Assembly (NCBI GenBank): GCA_003427395.1
Contig: BFEA01000848.1
Span: 328,194-362,157 of the forward strand
Reading direction: 5' to 3'
Source of the DNA: Chara braunii
Lineage: Eukaryota > Streptophyta > Charophyceae > Charales > Characeae
DNA length: 33,964 bases
This document shows positions 1-10,067 of this stretch, one piece after another. Position 1 is the first letter of the stretch, and each line of letters starts with the position of its first letter. Below the pieces are notes generated by a model. It was not told the DNA's origin. It was given only the letters and a program-made list of their open reading frames with translations, and searched no databases. The translations under genes and the position numbers were made by a program.

Positions 1-69
<69 letters not shown>
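1..69. repeat. (CT)n microsatellite
   Basis: The window opens with about 34 uninterrupted CT units. It directly abuts the LTR-like segment that follows and may extend beyond the window edge. Confidence 0.98.
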
Positions 70-72
<3 letters not shown>

Positions 73-520
73 ACCCCGATGCGGGCAGTCCGTCGCCTCG
101 CACTTACACAGAGTTGTCAACCCGCTTAGTCTGCATGCCAGTCGGGTTCGCCCGTGTGCCACAGTCCGTCGCGGCCCCACGTCAACCCCGCATGCCCAAC
201 ACCAGCTCGTCGGATTGCCCAACTCTCTACTCACCTTTCATCTCACTCGTTAGCCGATTCTCTTGATCGCACTAACTTCCAGAAGTCTTAGAGAGCGAGT
301 TAATCGCGCTTCCGAAATTTATAGCATGCATGCGTGCGTGTGCGATACCCGGGATTGTGTCTGAGTACGGGGAAGAAGGAGGAAGGGAGTGCCTACGGCG
401 TGGGGGACGTAGCCTCACTCCACACATCGATCCGGTCATACATGCGTTCAGGCCAATAGGACAGGGGAAGAAGTACACGTGCACGGAGGCGCCACAAAAG
501 ATATAAAGAACGAGAGGATT
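70..520 (-). mobile_element. Diverged LTR-like segment related to the 18.8-19.1 kb gypsy leader
   Basis: Several landmarks are shared in the same order with 18879-19085: GTCACCCCG (70 versus 18879), CACAGTCCGTCG (160 versus 18921) and GAAATTTATAG (315 versus 19071). The last two keep nearly the same spacing. On the minus strand both end in a TATAAAT box followed by a C/T-rich stretch. I infer an old promoter or LTR region of the same gypsy family, oriented on the minus strand and cut at its left by the CT tract. No LTR ends (TG...CA) or target duplication were found. Confidence 0.4.
317..323 (-). promoter_or_regulatory. Candidate TATA box (TATAAAT)
   Basis: CTATAAATTTCG on the minus strand matches the equivalent site at 19074-19080 in the second copy of this segment. 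Conservation between otherwise diverged copies supports a core promoter of the retroelement; there is no transcription evidence. Confidence 0.35.
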
Positions 521-982
521 ACAATTGCAATTATGCCCGCCAAAACCAGAATTACAGTTACATGCAAGGATTAAGGCGCGGAAAAATCAGAGCGCAGATC
601 CTGACGAGGCCAGGCGTGCGCAAGCAAGAAGCGACGTGCAGCAGAAAATGAGGTGCGCCCAAATTCCTAATCTAAATCCTAGTTACAGAAAGGAATTCCA
701 AACAAAGCAAATTCCGAGACCCCGCGGGGGCTCGACAACAGTTAAAAATTCAAAAGATTCCCCCGCGCGATCGCGCTAAAATTCTCATTTCCCATAGCGA
801 AACAAGAAAGAAGCTATGTCAACAACTATCTTTCTCGCTGGCTAAAGCGCGATCAGTCGCAAGATTACCTCGGCCTCAATTCCACAGAAAAAACAAGCAA
901 AGCAAGATCACCCGTGCAATTCACCTGGCCATCCTGACTCAACCCGTTTCAACCCCCTACGTGGCTTCGAGCACAAGATCGC
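521..982. other. Unassigned stretch
   Basis: No coding motif was recognised. The sequence may be the upstream part of the LTR-like segment (minus strand). Short palindromic bits such as GCGCGATCGCGC (767-778) are present, with no clear family assignment. Confidence 0.4.
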
Positions 983-1640
983 GTGGTTGCAGGAAGTAGT
1001 TCGTCACAACTTAGCCCCCTTCCCCTCTTCCTAGTAGTAATGGAGGCCTTAGGGGCCAACCTGAGAACCCACTGGAATATAAGTAGGCGAAACATCGCAG
1101 GCATCCCCAAGGAAGCAATCCTGATCTGCTCCATGTTCACCAACGACCTCACAATCATGGTTGGGGCAAGCAGCAACAACATGGAGGAGATCAAGCAGCT
1201 CATGGATAAGTTTTCATGGATGTCTGATATGGTGGTCAACTGGGGAAGCAAGACCCAGGGTGGTGGATCCACTCTCAAGGGGTTCGCTCCCCAGAGCAGC
1301 CCAAGGCGAAATGGATGCCACTGAAAGCGCAGATCGGAGTCATGGGGGTAGCGCTTTCAGCACAACGCAAACCACCCACCAATAACGGCTGGATTTTCAA
1401 ACCAGCTCTGGAAAAACTGAACCAATAGAAAACCAACACACCTCCTTCTTCGGGTGTACCCTGGTCATCAACAACATCATCATGAGATTCATGATCTCCC
1501 TATGCTACAAATCGGCGATTTGGGCCTTAGGTAAGGAGGCAACCAAGGACATGAGCAATTAATTGATGGCCTTCCTCTGGTGGACAGACCACGAAAAGTA
1601 TAATGTCATCAACAGAGTGGACAATCTTATCCAGCCAATA
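983..1640 (+). pseudogene. LINE ORF2 reverse-transcriptase fragment, decayed
   Basis: This is the remnant of a non-LTR retrotransposon polymerase. The first frame (983-1324) reads through SPLPLFLVVMEALG and ICSMFTNDLTIM, then FSWMSDMVVNWGSK; these match the order of the conserved LINE RT blocks (PLSPLLF.LVMEPL, the FADD box, and the post-FADD K.SGL..N..KS region). After a frameshift, a second frame from 1443 reads GCTLVINNIIMRFMISLCYK and, past an in-frame TAA at 1560-1562, MAFLWWTDHEKYNVINRVDNL. This resembles the LINE thumb and post-RT region ending in the FLW motif. The catalytic FADD is FTND (1136-1147), so an essential Asp is Asn. No endonuclease domain, 5' end or tail is visible. Membership in the LINE/L1-like RT family is fairly secure; the exact clade is not. 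Confidence 0.7.
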
Positions 1641-2867
1641 TCTCGGTGTCGAGCGCATCGATCTGGCACCGCACAAGGCAGCGCGGGACCCTCCCGACCG
1701 CGTCACGCAGGAGTTGGTCTAAATCCTCGTCGTGAATATACATGGAGTTTCCGCAAGCCGCTCCGGCCAAGTGCGCCAGCCATACCTCCCGCGAGCCCCT
1801 ACGACAGGATAGGGCCTACGCGAGGCACGACTTACCTCCACCTTACGGGAGCTGTCATCTCCCTTCGGTGAGCGTATCCCCGCCGAGTCCACAGTACGAA
1901 AGTTGATTAGCTGCAATCGCAGAGGTGGACTAGCCGAGGGCGTTTCTCGTTTGCTGTAGCATAGGGGGTACGCGAGGTATTACGCCTCTATCGGACCCAC
2001 ACACGAACCAACGTCTTGGGGGGCTGAGGTCCCAAGCGCGAATCGACGTCGGTCGACTAGGACGTATCCCACTCACTGCGCGCACACCACTATAAAGAAC
2101 ATAAAAATAAAGGCACACACACACACACACACACCTATACATATACATAACGAAACTAGACGAACAACGCGACAACACTCCTAGTCCCTTAACGACTGTC
2201 TCATAACTTTCCGATGCGGAAATCGGATAGGCGCCGCGCGCGAGGCCTGGTATAAGATCGCGCGGACGTAGGGTTAACTCATATCGATTCGCAAAGCAAG
2301 CGTACGCAAGCGGTCGCAATGATGGCGTACTATGTAGTACCCATACTCATGCGGTCCTCATTAGTCTCGAGGGTCGCATCTGACACTCAAGTGTCGGCTG
2401 ACACGCTCCTTGAGGGTTAATCTCTCGACGCTGAACAACCGCCAAGTGCGGTTGAGAACCACACCCTCTTCTGCACCCTGCGGAGAGTGGGTGGTACACA
2501 GGTTCGTACCTGTGGTGAAAATCGTCTCTTATGGCCCTGGAGACCAGCTCCTTCCCCTAGGGTCTAGAAGCAAGTCAAGGGGTTTGACTTTGACGGTTGT
2601 CACGGACTACAACGTAACTCTAAAAAACAAAAATAGGCCGAAGGACTCCCCATCTCAAAATCACAACCTTGGGTAACCTTTTCGGTTGGTACCAACGGCC
2701 TATACTGACTCTGGACACATGTACCTATATGAATCACTTAATCCCATTACTCTAAACACTAGGACGGACAAACGTCGAGCGCAAGGTTTTGATATAAAGT
2801 TGTGCGGTTGCAAGCCCTTCCTACATCAACCGGCGATGCTAGTCATAGGCGGCAATCGCAGTTTCGG
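1641..2867. other. Unassigned stretch with one CA microsatellite
   Basis: Open frames here are short and show no recognised domain on either strand. The composition is mixed GC with CpG-rich bits around 1640-1870 and 2220-2310. Most likely decayed repeat sequence. Confidence 0.4.
2114..2134. repeat. (CA)n microsatellite
   Basis: About ten CA units in a row. Confidence 0.95.
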
Positions 2868-2958
2868 CCTCACGATATTGAATGGCTGAAGGAATATATC
2901 GTGAGGGGTTGCCTTTCACGCTATTGAACGGCTGAAGGACATGTCGTTCAGCCCTCGC
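2868..2958. repeat. Two related stem-loops
   Basis: CCTCACGATAT (2868-2878) pairs perfectly with ATATCGTGAGG (2896-2906), an 11-bp stem. The loop holds GAATGGCTGAAGGA. A second near copy of that loop, GAACGGCTGAAGGA, follows directly, and its GGCTGAA pairs with a downstream TTCAGCC. The pair looks like a degenerate tandem of a structured unit. Function unknown. Confidence 0.6.
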
Positions 2959-3912
2959 GACGTTTTTGGCCTCAGGGTTGGGTGTCTCGACGGGCAGGGC
3001 AGATAGGCTTTGCGCAGAGGAAGATTCCTTCCCTGTAGAGTCTAGGGTCTGGGATGTCCCGGACAAGGACCTTGAATCCAGGCCCAGGACTAACGTTCCT
3101 AAGAAGCATACAACAATGTGGAGGTTTTTTTTTTTCTTTTCTCGATCCTAACCCCAATTTTTAGTTTTAAGCGTGGCCTACTCAAGCCACGCGAACACCC
3201 AACATAAATACACATATATATAGGGGGATAAGTATGTGACGATCACTTCTCACAATCACACTGGGACTCCTCACAGCCATATATATATGTGTGATCGCAG
3301 ACAGTCTAATCGAAAATCCGAATCACAGAACATACCTGCAATCATATCAAAGAGTCAAGCAAGAGTCCACGCACTACACGGAGTCAACTCCAACCAATCT
3401 CTATACTCATACCCCTCGTTTTATCCATGCAAGCCCCAACCTCTATCCAACCAACCATAATTAAATACTAAGTACCTTTGTTAAATGGTCATTCAATAAA
3501 AGTCCGGGTGAAACCTTAATAAAACAATAAAATCACCAGGGCTAAAGCCTTTTAGGTTTAGTATTGAGGGTGAATTGGAGTTGAGTCGTAAACCGACGAA
3601 TCGACAACCGACCTGTTATCAGTGATAACAGAAAATGATCCTCAAGGGATCAAGTTGAATCTAGTCCAAGTCCTGAATCAAATCGATTACGCTGGCTTAT
3701 AACACAAGACATGTCAATGCCCAAAACTAAACCTATAAGTTCCTAGGGAACAATTCTCATATCATCTCACCCAACTCCTGCTAGTTAACTATGCCTAAGT
3801 CTACCTCTAAGCCAGTGTCCAAAGAAAGGTAGACTCACGACAGAATCTCCCCTATTCAGGGTGGATTATCAGAATCGTCACCTATCAAAATATAATTTAA
3901 CTCCTCTAAACT
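2959..3912. other. Gene-free AT-rich stretch with small hairpins
   Basis: No coding region was recognised. Two clear hairpins occur: one at 3543-3562 (CTAAA/TTTAG plus CCT/AGG, with a bulged G) and a perfect 8-bp stem with a 3-nt loop at 3613-3631 (CTGTTATC AGT GATAACAG). From about 3180 the base composition becomes clearly AT-richer than upstream and stays so through the hairpin array, suggesting a single insert of different origin. Confidence 0.5.
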
Positions 3913-4135
3913 AAGAAATTTTCGGCAGCGCTTCCCGTAGAAAAAGTGTCTTTTCAGAATCTATATAAGTCCAAATATGAAAACAAAAATAGTCTTCAAC
4001 TTTCCAAAGTCCAATTTTGTCCAACTCCTTGAATTAGCAAAAATTTGGGCAGCACTCCCCCAAATTGAGTTTTGAAAGGTCAAATTTTGACTAACTCTTT
4101 GGATCTGCAGAAATTTCGGCAGCGCTTCCCGTAAG
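3913..4135. repeat. Threefold degenerate repeat, AAATTT-GGCAGC core
   Basis: The core AAATTTYSGGCAGCRCTYCCC occurs near 3916, 4041 and 4111, each preceded by a variant of AACTC and followed by an A-rich, TATA-like tail. Spacing is irregular (124 and 70 bases between GGCAG positions). No protein product is evident. It sits just upstream (plus strand) of the hairpin array and may belong to the same element. Confidence 0.6.
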
Positions 4136-4454
4136 GAAAGTGACTTACCAAAATTTATACAAGCCCAAGTATAATAAATGATCTTAGAAAAGGTAAAAAT
4201 CGATCTAAGTAAAAAAAACTATTACATAAAATGCAGGAATTGAATACAACTCCTATCGCTTCAGCACGTGGCGAGCCACTAAAGCAACTACCTATCCAAC
4301 CGAAACTCAAACTAAGTAGTAATCTCACTCAGCCACATGCAAGCCAAACTACAAAGGTAAGTATTCTCACCAACCCAAATTACCTTTGGCAAACAATAGT
4401 CACAGTCTCTTAATGATTTAACCCCTTATACCCTGCTTACATAGGGCATTGAGT

Positions 4455-5271
4455 TTGGTCATTCGTCTTAGAAACAATACCAACTTTTTGCCTTATTTAT
4501 ACACGAACAAGTTGCATAACTACTTCTCTCTTCTTTGGGCATATGACTAAGCCATTCGTCTTAGAAACAATGCTTAGTCGCCCTGAACTGTTAAAATAGC
4601 CAAGTTATATATATGTCTCTAAATTTAATCTTCAAAAGTGAGCGTAGGGTTGAGCCATTCGTCTTAGAAACAATGCTCAGCCTGCCCAAGTTACCTTCAG
4701 TTATAACTCTTAGTTGTACTTTCTTAATTTATGATAAGACTATAGTCAGATCATTCGGCTTAGAAACAATGTCTGACTAGCTTTGTTCTCATAAACATAT
4801 AGACATAGAGTTATAGAAAAATCATATTCTTTTGTTCACATTATAATCTTGTGGCCTCAGACTTAGACCATTCATCTTAGAAACAATGTCCAGTCTTTGG
4901 CCTAAACCTCCCCTCAGAATAAAACAACCAAAAAATTTGAGCCATTCGTCTTAAGAACAATGCTCAACCCTCTTTTCTCAGTACAAAAAAAAGCCAGAGC
5001 TCTCTGGGTCAAATCCCAGAGACTGTTCAGAAACTACAAAAAACAAACAGCGACCAGACCATTCATCTTAGAAACAATGTTTGGTCCTCAAAGTCCAAAC
5101 AATCAATACCCCATAAAATAAACAACCAGGTCATTCATCTTAGAAACAATGCCTGACACAATTAAATAAACACAACGACCAAGCCATTCATCTTAGAAAC
5201 AATGCTTGACCCTTCAGAAAATAGAACAAAGTACAGCAGTCAGGTCATTCGTCTTAGAAACAATGTCTGAC
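4455..5271. repeat. Array of ten covarying hairpins with one conserved loop
   Basis: Ten units occur at about 4455-4483, 4545-4579, 4648-4682, 4743-4779, 4859-4896, 4937-4967, 5052-5086, 5127-5155, 5180-5208 and 5239-5271. Each has the core ATTCRTCTTAGAAACAAT, in which ATT pairs with AAT around a 12-base loop, then a bulged C on the 5' side, then a stem that differs from unit to unit but stays paired. Examples are TTGGT/ACCAA, GACTAAGC/GCTTAGTC, TTGAGC/GCTCAA, TAGTCAGA/TCTGACTA, GACCAGAC/GTTTGGTC and CAAGC/GCTTG. Linkers of roughly 25-100 bases are AT-rich and unrelated. Only the sixth unit varies much in the loop (TTAAGAAC). Compensating stem changes point to selection on structure, in RNA or in single-stranded DNA; the strand is not known. 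I do not recognise the family. Confidence 0.85.
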
Positions 5272-5553
5272 CCCATAAGACCCATTCAATCGCAAGCAAA
5301 ACCGCCTTCCTCCCAACCTTCCCTTTGATGCAACCCTTTGGTATAATCTGCTTTCAGACAGACAAACAAAATTAAAACTGCCATTATACATACATTCCTT
5401 TACTTAGTCTGATTTATGTCCTGAAAGTCAAACTAAAAGTCAAAGTAGGACTGCAATACGATACACTCAGTCAAACATAGAAAGATGTACAGATAGGGGT
5501 TATAACTGGGTCTATAGAGGGAAAACAAATGGTTACCTTTCAGTTCCCTGCCT

Positions 5554-5979
5554 TTAGAACTCCTCCTGAGTTCCGACAGAGTTTCCGCAATCGGTGGGGC
5601 GAACCTCCCTTCCTCTCAAAACCAATAGACTAGACTTAGAGTAAGAAGGACAGATAGAGATAGATTTAAGACTCTCAGATCCAAGAGAGGTGCACTCAGA
5701 CTCGCAAAAGAGGGCCTTGATATCTTGATACACCTGAGGGCCCCGCAATGGCGACCAGTATAACAACTTGGTCAACTCAAAGTCAAACTGCCGAACCCAA
5801 CTCTCCTGACGAACTCCCAAACTGCAGCAACAACCTGCTTCCCAAGCTGCAGCAGCAGTCTCTCCCTGCAGCCCAATCACTTTCCTCACACTACACCTTT
5901 GCTTCCCAACATGATACTGCAACCGTATAGCCTCCAAATAGTCGTAGTTCGTCAATGCGGCAATCAGCAAGTCCAACAA
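5554..5979 (-). CDS. Hypothetical 141-codon reading frame
   Basis: An uninterrupted minus-strand frame of 141 codons in an otherwise frame-poor region. It begins with a leucine-rich stretch (MLDLLIAALTNYDYLEAIRLQYHVG) and has a central AAAAWEAGCCCSLGVRQESWVRQFDFELTKLLYW. I recognise no domain. The Ala/Cys run comes from a CAG/AGC-like triplet patch, which weakens the coding case. On the minus strand the hairpin array lies about 280 bases downstream of its stop, so the two could belong to one element, but nothing shows this directly. The frame could be chance; no promoter or splice signal was identified. Confidence 0.25.
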   Translation of the reverse strand: MLDLLIAALTNYDYLEAIRLQYHVGKQRCSVRKVIGLQGETAAAAWEAGCCCSLGVRQESWVRQFDFELTKLLYWSPLRGPQVYQDIKALFCESECTSLGSESLKSISICPSYSKSSLLVLRGREVRPTDCGNSVGTQEEF

Positions 5980-8900
5980 CTGCTATAATGGAGAATGCGG
6001 TCGCAGATAGGCAGCAAGAAGCATAGTTATGAAGCTGCAAGGGGTGCGACACTAGCCCGAGTGCACAACTATGAAGCAGCGGGGGAGCTGTTGTGGCCAG
6101 AATGTACAGTAGTAGTCAGTGCCAATAGCAGTCGTCCTTGCAGCCTAACCACCCCTCCCCGTATCTTATCTGAACAACAACCGCTTCTGCTGTAGACACA
6201 GCGCGCTCAACAGCACAGCGCGGCTCAGTGACCATAACAGTCCGCAACAAAAACACAGTAGTTCATATGATTTGTCAACAGCACAACGATCCGCAGCCAA
6301 CACAGCCACTGCTGTAGCAAATACACAGTTGGTGTAACCAGCGGCAATACTGCAGAAGACGGGACGAGCGGACTATTAGGCTGATAACTGCAAAGCTAGG
6401 CACAAGGCACCAACAACACCACATGACACGGTCAGCGGATGGCAACACAGCAGTGAAACAACAAAGTGCATCATGACACCAAATGGCCCGGCCTCACTGC
6501 TCGATTGAACGCACTAGCCACCAGACAAGTCTCTTCCTCGTACTGCAAATGGACAACACTCCGGCCAACAGGTAGGCCCCTTCTTCGCCGTTTGTTACAC
6601 TCCCCGCCCCTCACAACTCAGCCACTCCTTTAAGTCCCAGTACCTCTCCTCAGACCGACCGCTGCTATACTGCAACCCACAACAACCTGTAGCGGTCAAC
6701 AACACCCAGCGGCAGTTGGCGACACCTTGTGGGAGTCACCGACGGCTAGCGTATATGCAGGTAAGTCTCCAACCTCCCCTCCCGTCTCCATCGCTACTCC
6801 ATCATGATGCTGTAGAGCAAGCAGTACATCGATTAGTAGGCAAGCCTATAGGTCTGCAACTTGCCTCTCGCTATTCCAACCTGCATGATAAAAAACGCAC
6901 TGACTTGCAGGTAATCTTTCACTCTCTGCGCAACTCGCTTTACTCCAAAGCCAACGGTCGACAGATGAGCGGCCTCCTCCCAGCGGCTGGTCTCCTTACT
7001 CCTTTATTCAAAAGGGGTGATTAGCGCCTCGATCAGACAAATATCCCCAACCGCTAGTTACTGCTTGTTGCCCTTCGCACCCTCGCTCTTCTAATCCCAC
7101 TACCTCTTTTGTCCCACCTAAACTTGATTCTCGGTACTCGATCAAGGGGAAGAAAGAAACCAAGCTATGTATATCGACATAAGGGAACATAATCGCCGCG
7201 AATAGAATGATAACAATGACTAGCCAAAGTACATAGTGACGAACCTCATCCCGCTGTCCAACAAGAGCGTACAGTTGACAATGAATCTGCCACTAGATCG
7301 AGGGCATATACATTGCCAAATCGTGCATGATCAACACTCAATTCCGCGCCGTAGCCTGGCTTCCGACTCATTCCGCAGCGCCTTCACTAAGGTAGGTATA
7401 TACTCTCTCTTCCCCATCATTGAACCTGTCCTTATTGTCGAACCCGCCACCCGGTAGCCTCCTCACTTCACCTAAATCAAAAGAGTTAAACACACGGAAT
7501 CTCCTCTATTACGACCTCCGTCATAACTCAGCGCACGTTCCTTCTTCTCTAACTCCTAATCCACTAATCTACTACTAATCCTAACTTCATAGTCGGGGTC
7601 GCCCCCCCCTCGAACCCCCTAGTCTAGCTCTCTCCTCGACTAGCTTTGTCAAATCAAGTAGTGTGTTCATCTTTCCTCTCACCATAGGCGTACCTCCAGC
7701 TCCGTCTTGCGCACCTACTTCTCTTTTGGCACTCTAGGTACTACCCTTCTTCCAAATCTAAGCTCGCCAATCGCTTCACCCAAGGTCAGAACCCTAAGAT
7801 CGGTTCCTCCCTCGCTCGGCTCTGCTAAGGATCGAGCGAGCTCTACATCTCCCGGTGTGCCTCTCTCTGTCTCTTTGCCATCTCCAACTCTTCCTTACTC
7901 AACGTGCATCCGACACGAAATCGCGTCATGTTTCATTCCTTCTCCTCTGGTCTCCGTCTTCTTACTTCTCTCTGGTATTAACGCAATATCCGATCACAGC
8001 AGTCTAACAACGCCCAAAGCTTCGGTTCAGCGCCTGTGCCGCCTGCCTAGCGCCCATCCATCTCCACCATCACCCGTCTGCTTTCTTGGCGTGTGCTCGG
8101 CATGCTACTGCGTTCGGGTCCGCCTCACTCCCTCACTCCTTGTTAGAGTCCGTCGAACAGGCCCCGACCCGAGAGCACACTGCGATCCGGCAAAGCATCG
8201 TGGCTCGATAGCGCACTATCCCACAGAACATCCGTACGAGAGACAGACGGAAACAACAACCGCAAACAGGAAGTCGGAGCGTTGTCGAAACGTACTTCTT
8301 ATTCTCGTGCACGGGCCAAGCTAGCCTCCTCAATACCGTTTCAATCGGATGTCCCGAAGGACCTAGATGCGGTAGCGCCCCGTATGCCTACCAAGCCCTG
8401 AGCGACCCCGGGCACTCAGAAGATCAGGTTCTACCCTCTGGGTCCTTGGCTCACCAGCCGGTCCCGGAACCGGTATCGGCCTGGACTTCATGGGAGAAGA
8501 AATAATAATAAAAAAATAAAAATAAAATAAATAATAAGGATTACGATAGTGAAAACGGTACAGACCGGGGGCGAGGGGGCGGGACCCATCAGAACTTCCT
8601 TGGTCCTGTCAAGCGGGCCCGCAATCGGACTTCCCCAACAAAACTAAGGGGGATAGTCTCGAGGGACTCTCAACCCCTCAGCCCTTCAATGCTCCGCCGC
8701 TCCCGTGCTGCCGCCTGCTGGGCTCGATCCTCGTTCCTTCGCATTAAGAGTCTAGTGTCGTAACCTATAGGGCTAAGCCCAAGACTGAGACCAGCAGGTG
8801 CGGAAACCCATATAAGGTGGTGCAGCCCAACGCTTAGGACCGATAAAATGCTCTGAGCCTCACCTCCTCCCATAACTAGTCATGCGGCTACCAAGTATTC

Positions 8901-9285
8901 ACGCCAGCTTACCCAAGCTATATCATGGCCGCCATGCGCCCCACTCCGTACATCAGACCTACCGCTGGTCAAGTGTGTAGGACAAACCAAAAAACAAAAA
9001 CTTTCAATTCTTATTCCATTTTTAATAGTCAAAAAATTCATGCCGGTCAACTCATGCCAATCACCACCATCCAAACCAAATATAAAAGATCACCCGCGCG
9101 TCTTAAACTTACGCGCACACACACCCTTTATCTTGGCCAATGTAACGGACGCGGTCGCCCCTCACGCGGCCTATTCAAACCTTAATCCAAACTTATTTTC
9201 TGTCACCTGCAAGAACCAGGGCGGATACCCTTGTAAGGGTATTCGCGCCGACACCGGGAAGGCTCGGCCTTTTATGCCTTATTGA
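5980..9285. other. Long unassigned stretch, no recognisable gene
   Basis: Many open frames exist on both strands, the longest being 205 codons at 7707-8324 (+). They are Ser/Pro/Arg-rich low-complexity translations without recognised motifs. An A-rich tract with short AAT/AAAT runs lies at about 8499-8540. GGTAAGT/GGTAGGT-type sequences (near 6760 and 7390) resemble splice donors but have no coding context. I take this as decayed repeat DNA. Confidence 0.4.
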
Positions 9286-9690
9286 TCAAAGCAAGACACT
9301 CTCCATTGAATGGCTTAAAAGGTTGATCCTAGGCCACGACTTGCCATGGAGGGAGCTGGTCGTGGAGCAGATCAGACAACTGCCCCCCAACCCCCCCTGC
9401 ACGAAGATCCATTCACTTGGACCGAGGATCGCTTTTTTACAGTCCCGAGAGCACACTCCTGCCCCCATACCCAGGGGGCCAGGGGGGGGCCCAGGCAAAA
9501 CCTCGCAAGAGACTCCTTTTGGATCACCTTGCTAAAAGTTAAGCGCTAGCTGCCCCTCCCAAGCCGACCTTCACCCTCAAGCTACAAAGTGCAAAGGGAT
9601 GATGGATCAACAAGAATGTATCAGCAAAAAAGGTACGAAAGATAGCACGGGTTCGGGAAGCAGTTCGTCATATATTGGCAGGGGGTTCCA
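9286..9690 (+). pseudogene. LINE-like coding fragment
   Basis: The plus-strand translation reads KTLSIEWLKRLILGHDLPWRELVVEQIR, which resembles the post-RT region of LINE ORF2 (short Leu/Trp-rich helices before the zinc-binding tail). Another frame farther on gives GWWINKNVSAKKVRKIARVREAVRHILAG. No catalytic motif is preserved and the frame is broken, so the assignment rests on general resemblance only. The end of the fragment holds a 52-bp segment that recurs at 19925-19976, on the far side of the gypsy element. Confidence 0.3.
9623..9674 (+). repeat. 52-bp dispersed repeat, copy 1
   Basis: It begins AGCAAAAAAGG and includes GGTACGAAAGATAGCACGG. It matches 19925-19976 in the same orientation with only a few differences. 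The two copies lie outside the two ends of the recognised gypsy coding and leader region. Confidence 0.85.
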
Positions 9691-10067
9691 AAATTATGTG
9701 ATCTCTTGATTGCATGTCATGGCGGACAAGAAGAGAGAAAGAGAGAGAACAGAGTGATGAATGAGGAACCAAGCGCATCAATAGACGATCCAGCGAGGGT
9801 CCACGTTGACGCCATCCTCAATTGCAATCTGTTGTTGGCTCGTGCTGCTGGAATCATCGATGGTCGTCCAGGTGACGCCATCATCGTCCGCCGGTTCTCC
9901 GTGTGCTGTGCACCCCAGTTTGTCGTTGTCTGTCGAATCAAAGCGTAGGTTGACGTCATCGTCGATGGCGTGATCTTCCCGAAGCTTACTGATTCGGATC
10001 GTTTTCCTCTGCCGATTAGATGAAGAGAGGAGGGGGAGGGGGTGGGGAATAGTCACGTGATCGGGAT
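9691..10067. other. Unassigned stretch between the LINE-like fragment and the gypsy extra ORF
   Basis: A 3' LTR of the minus-strand gypsy element would be expected about here, but I see no segment similar to its 5' leader. The plus strand is purine-rich at 9728-9750 and 10020-10046. Confidence 0.35.

Noticed and set aside
4455-5271. CRISPR array
   Set aside because: Repeats are imperfect hairpins with variable stems and variable linkers in a eukaryotic repeat-rich context; no cas-like gene, and repeat flanks covary, unlike CRISPR repeats.
6750-7400. Exons ending in GGTAAGT/GGTAGGT donors
   Set aside because: Donor-like words occur without consistent coding frames or acceptor partners.
7707-8324. 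205-codon open frame on the plus strand
   Set aside because: Low-complexity Ser/Pro/Arg-rich translation without motif in a stretch where all frames are unusually open; not enough to call a gene.
10020-10046. Purine-rich tract as polypurine primer of the gypsy element
   Set aside because: It is purine-rich on the plus strand, whereas the element runs on the minus strand, so the polarity is wrong.
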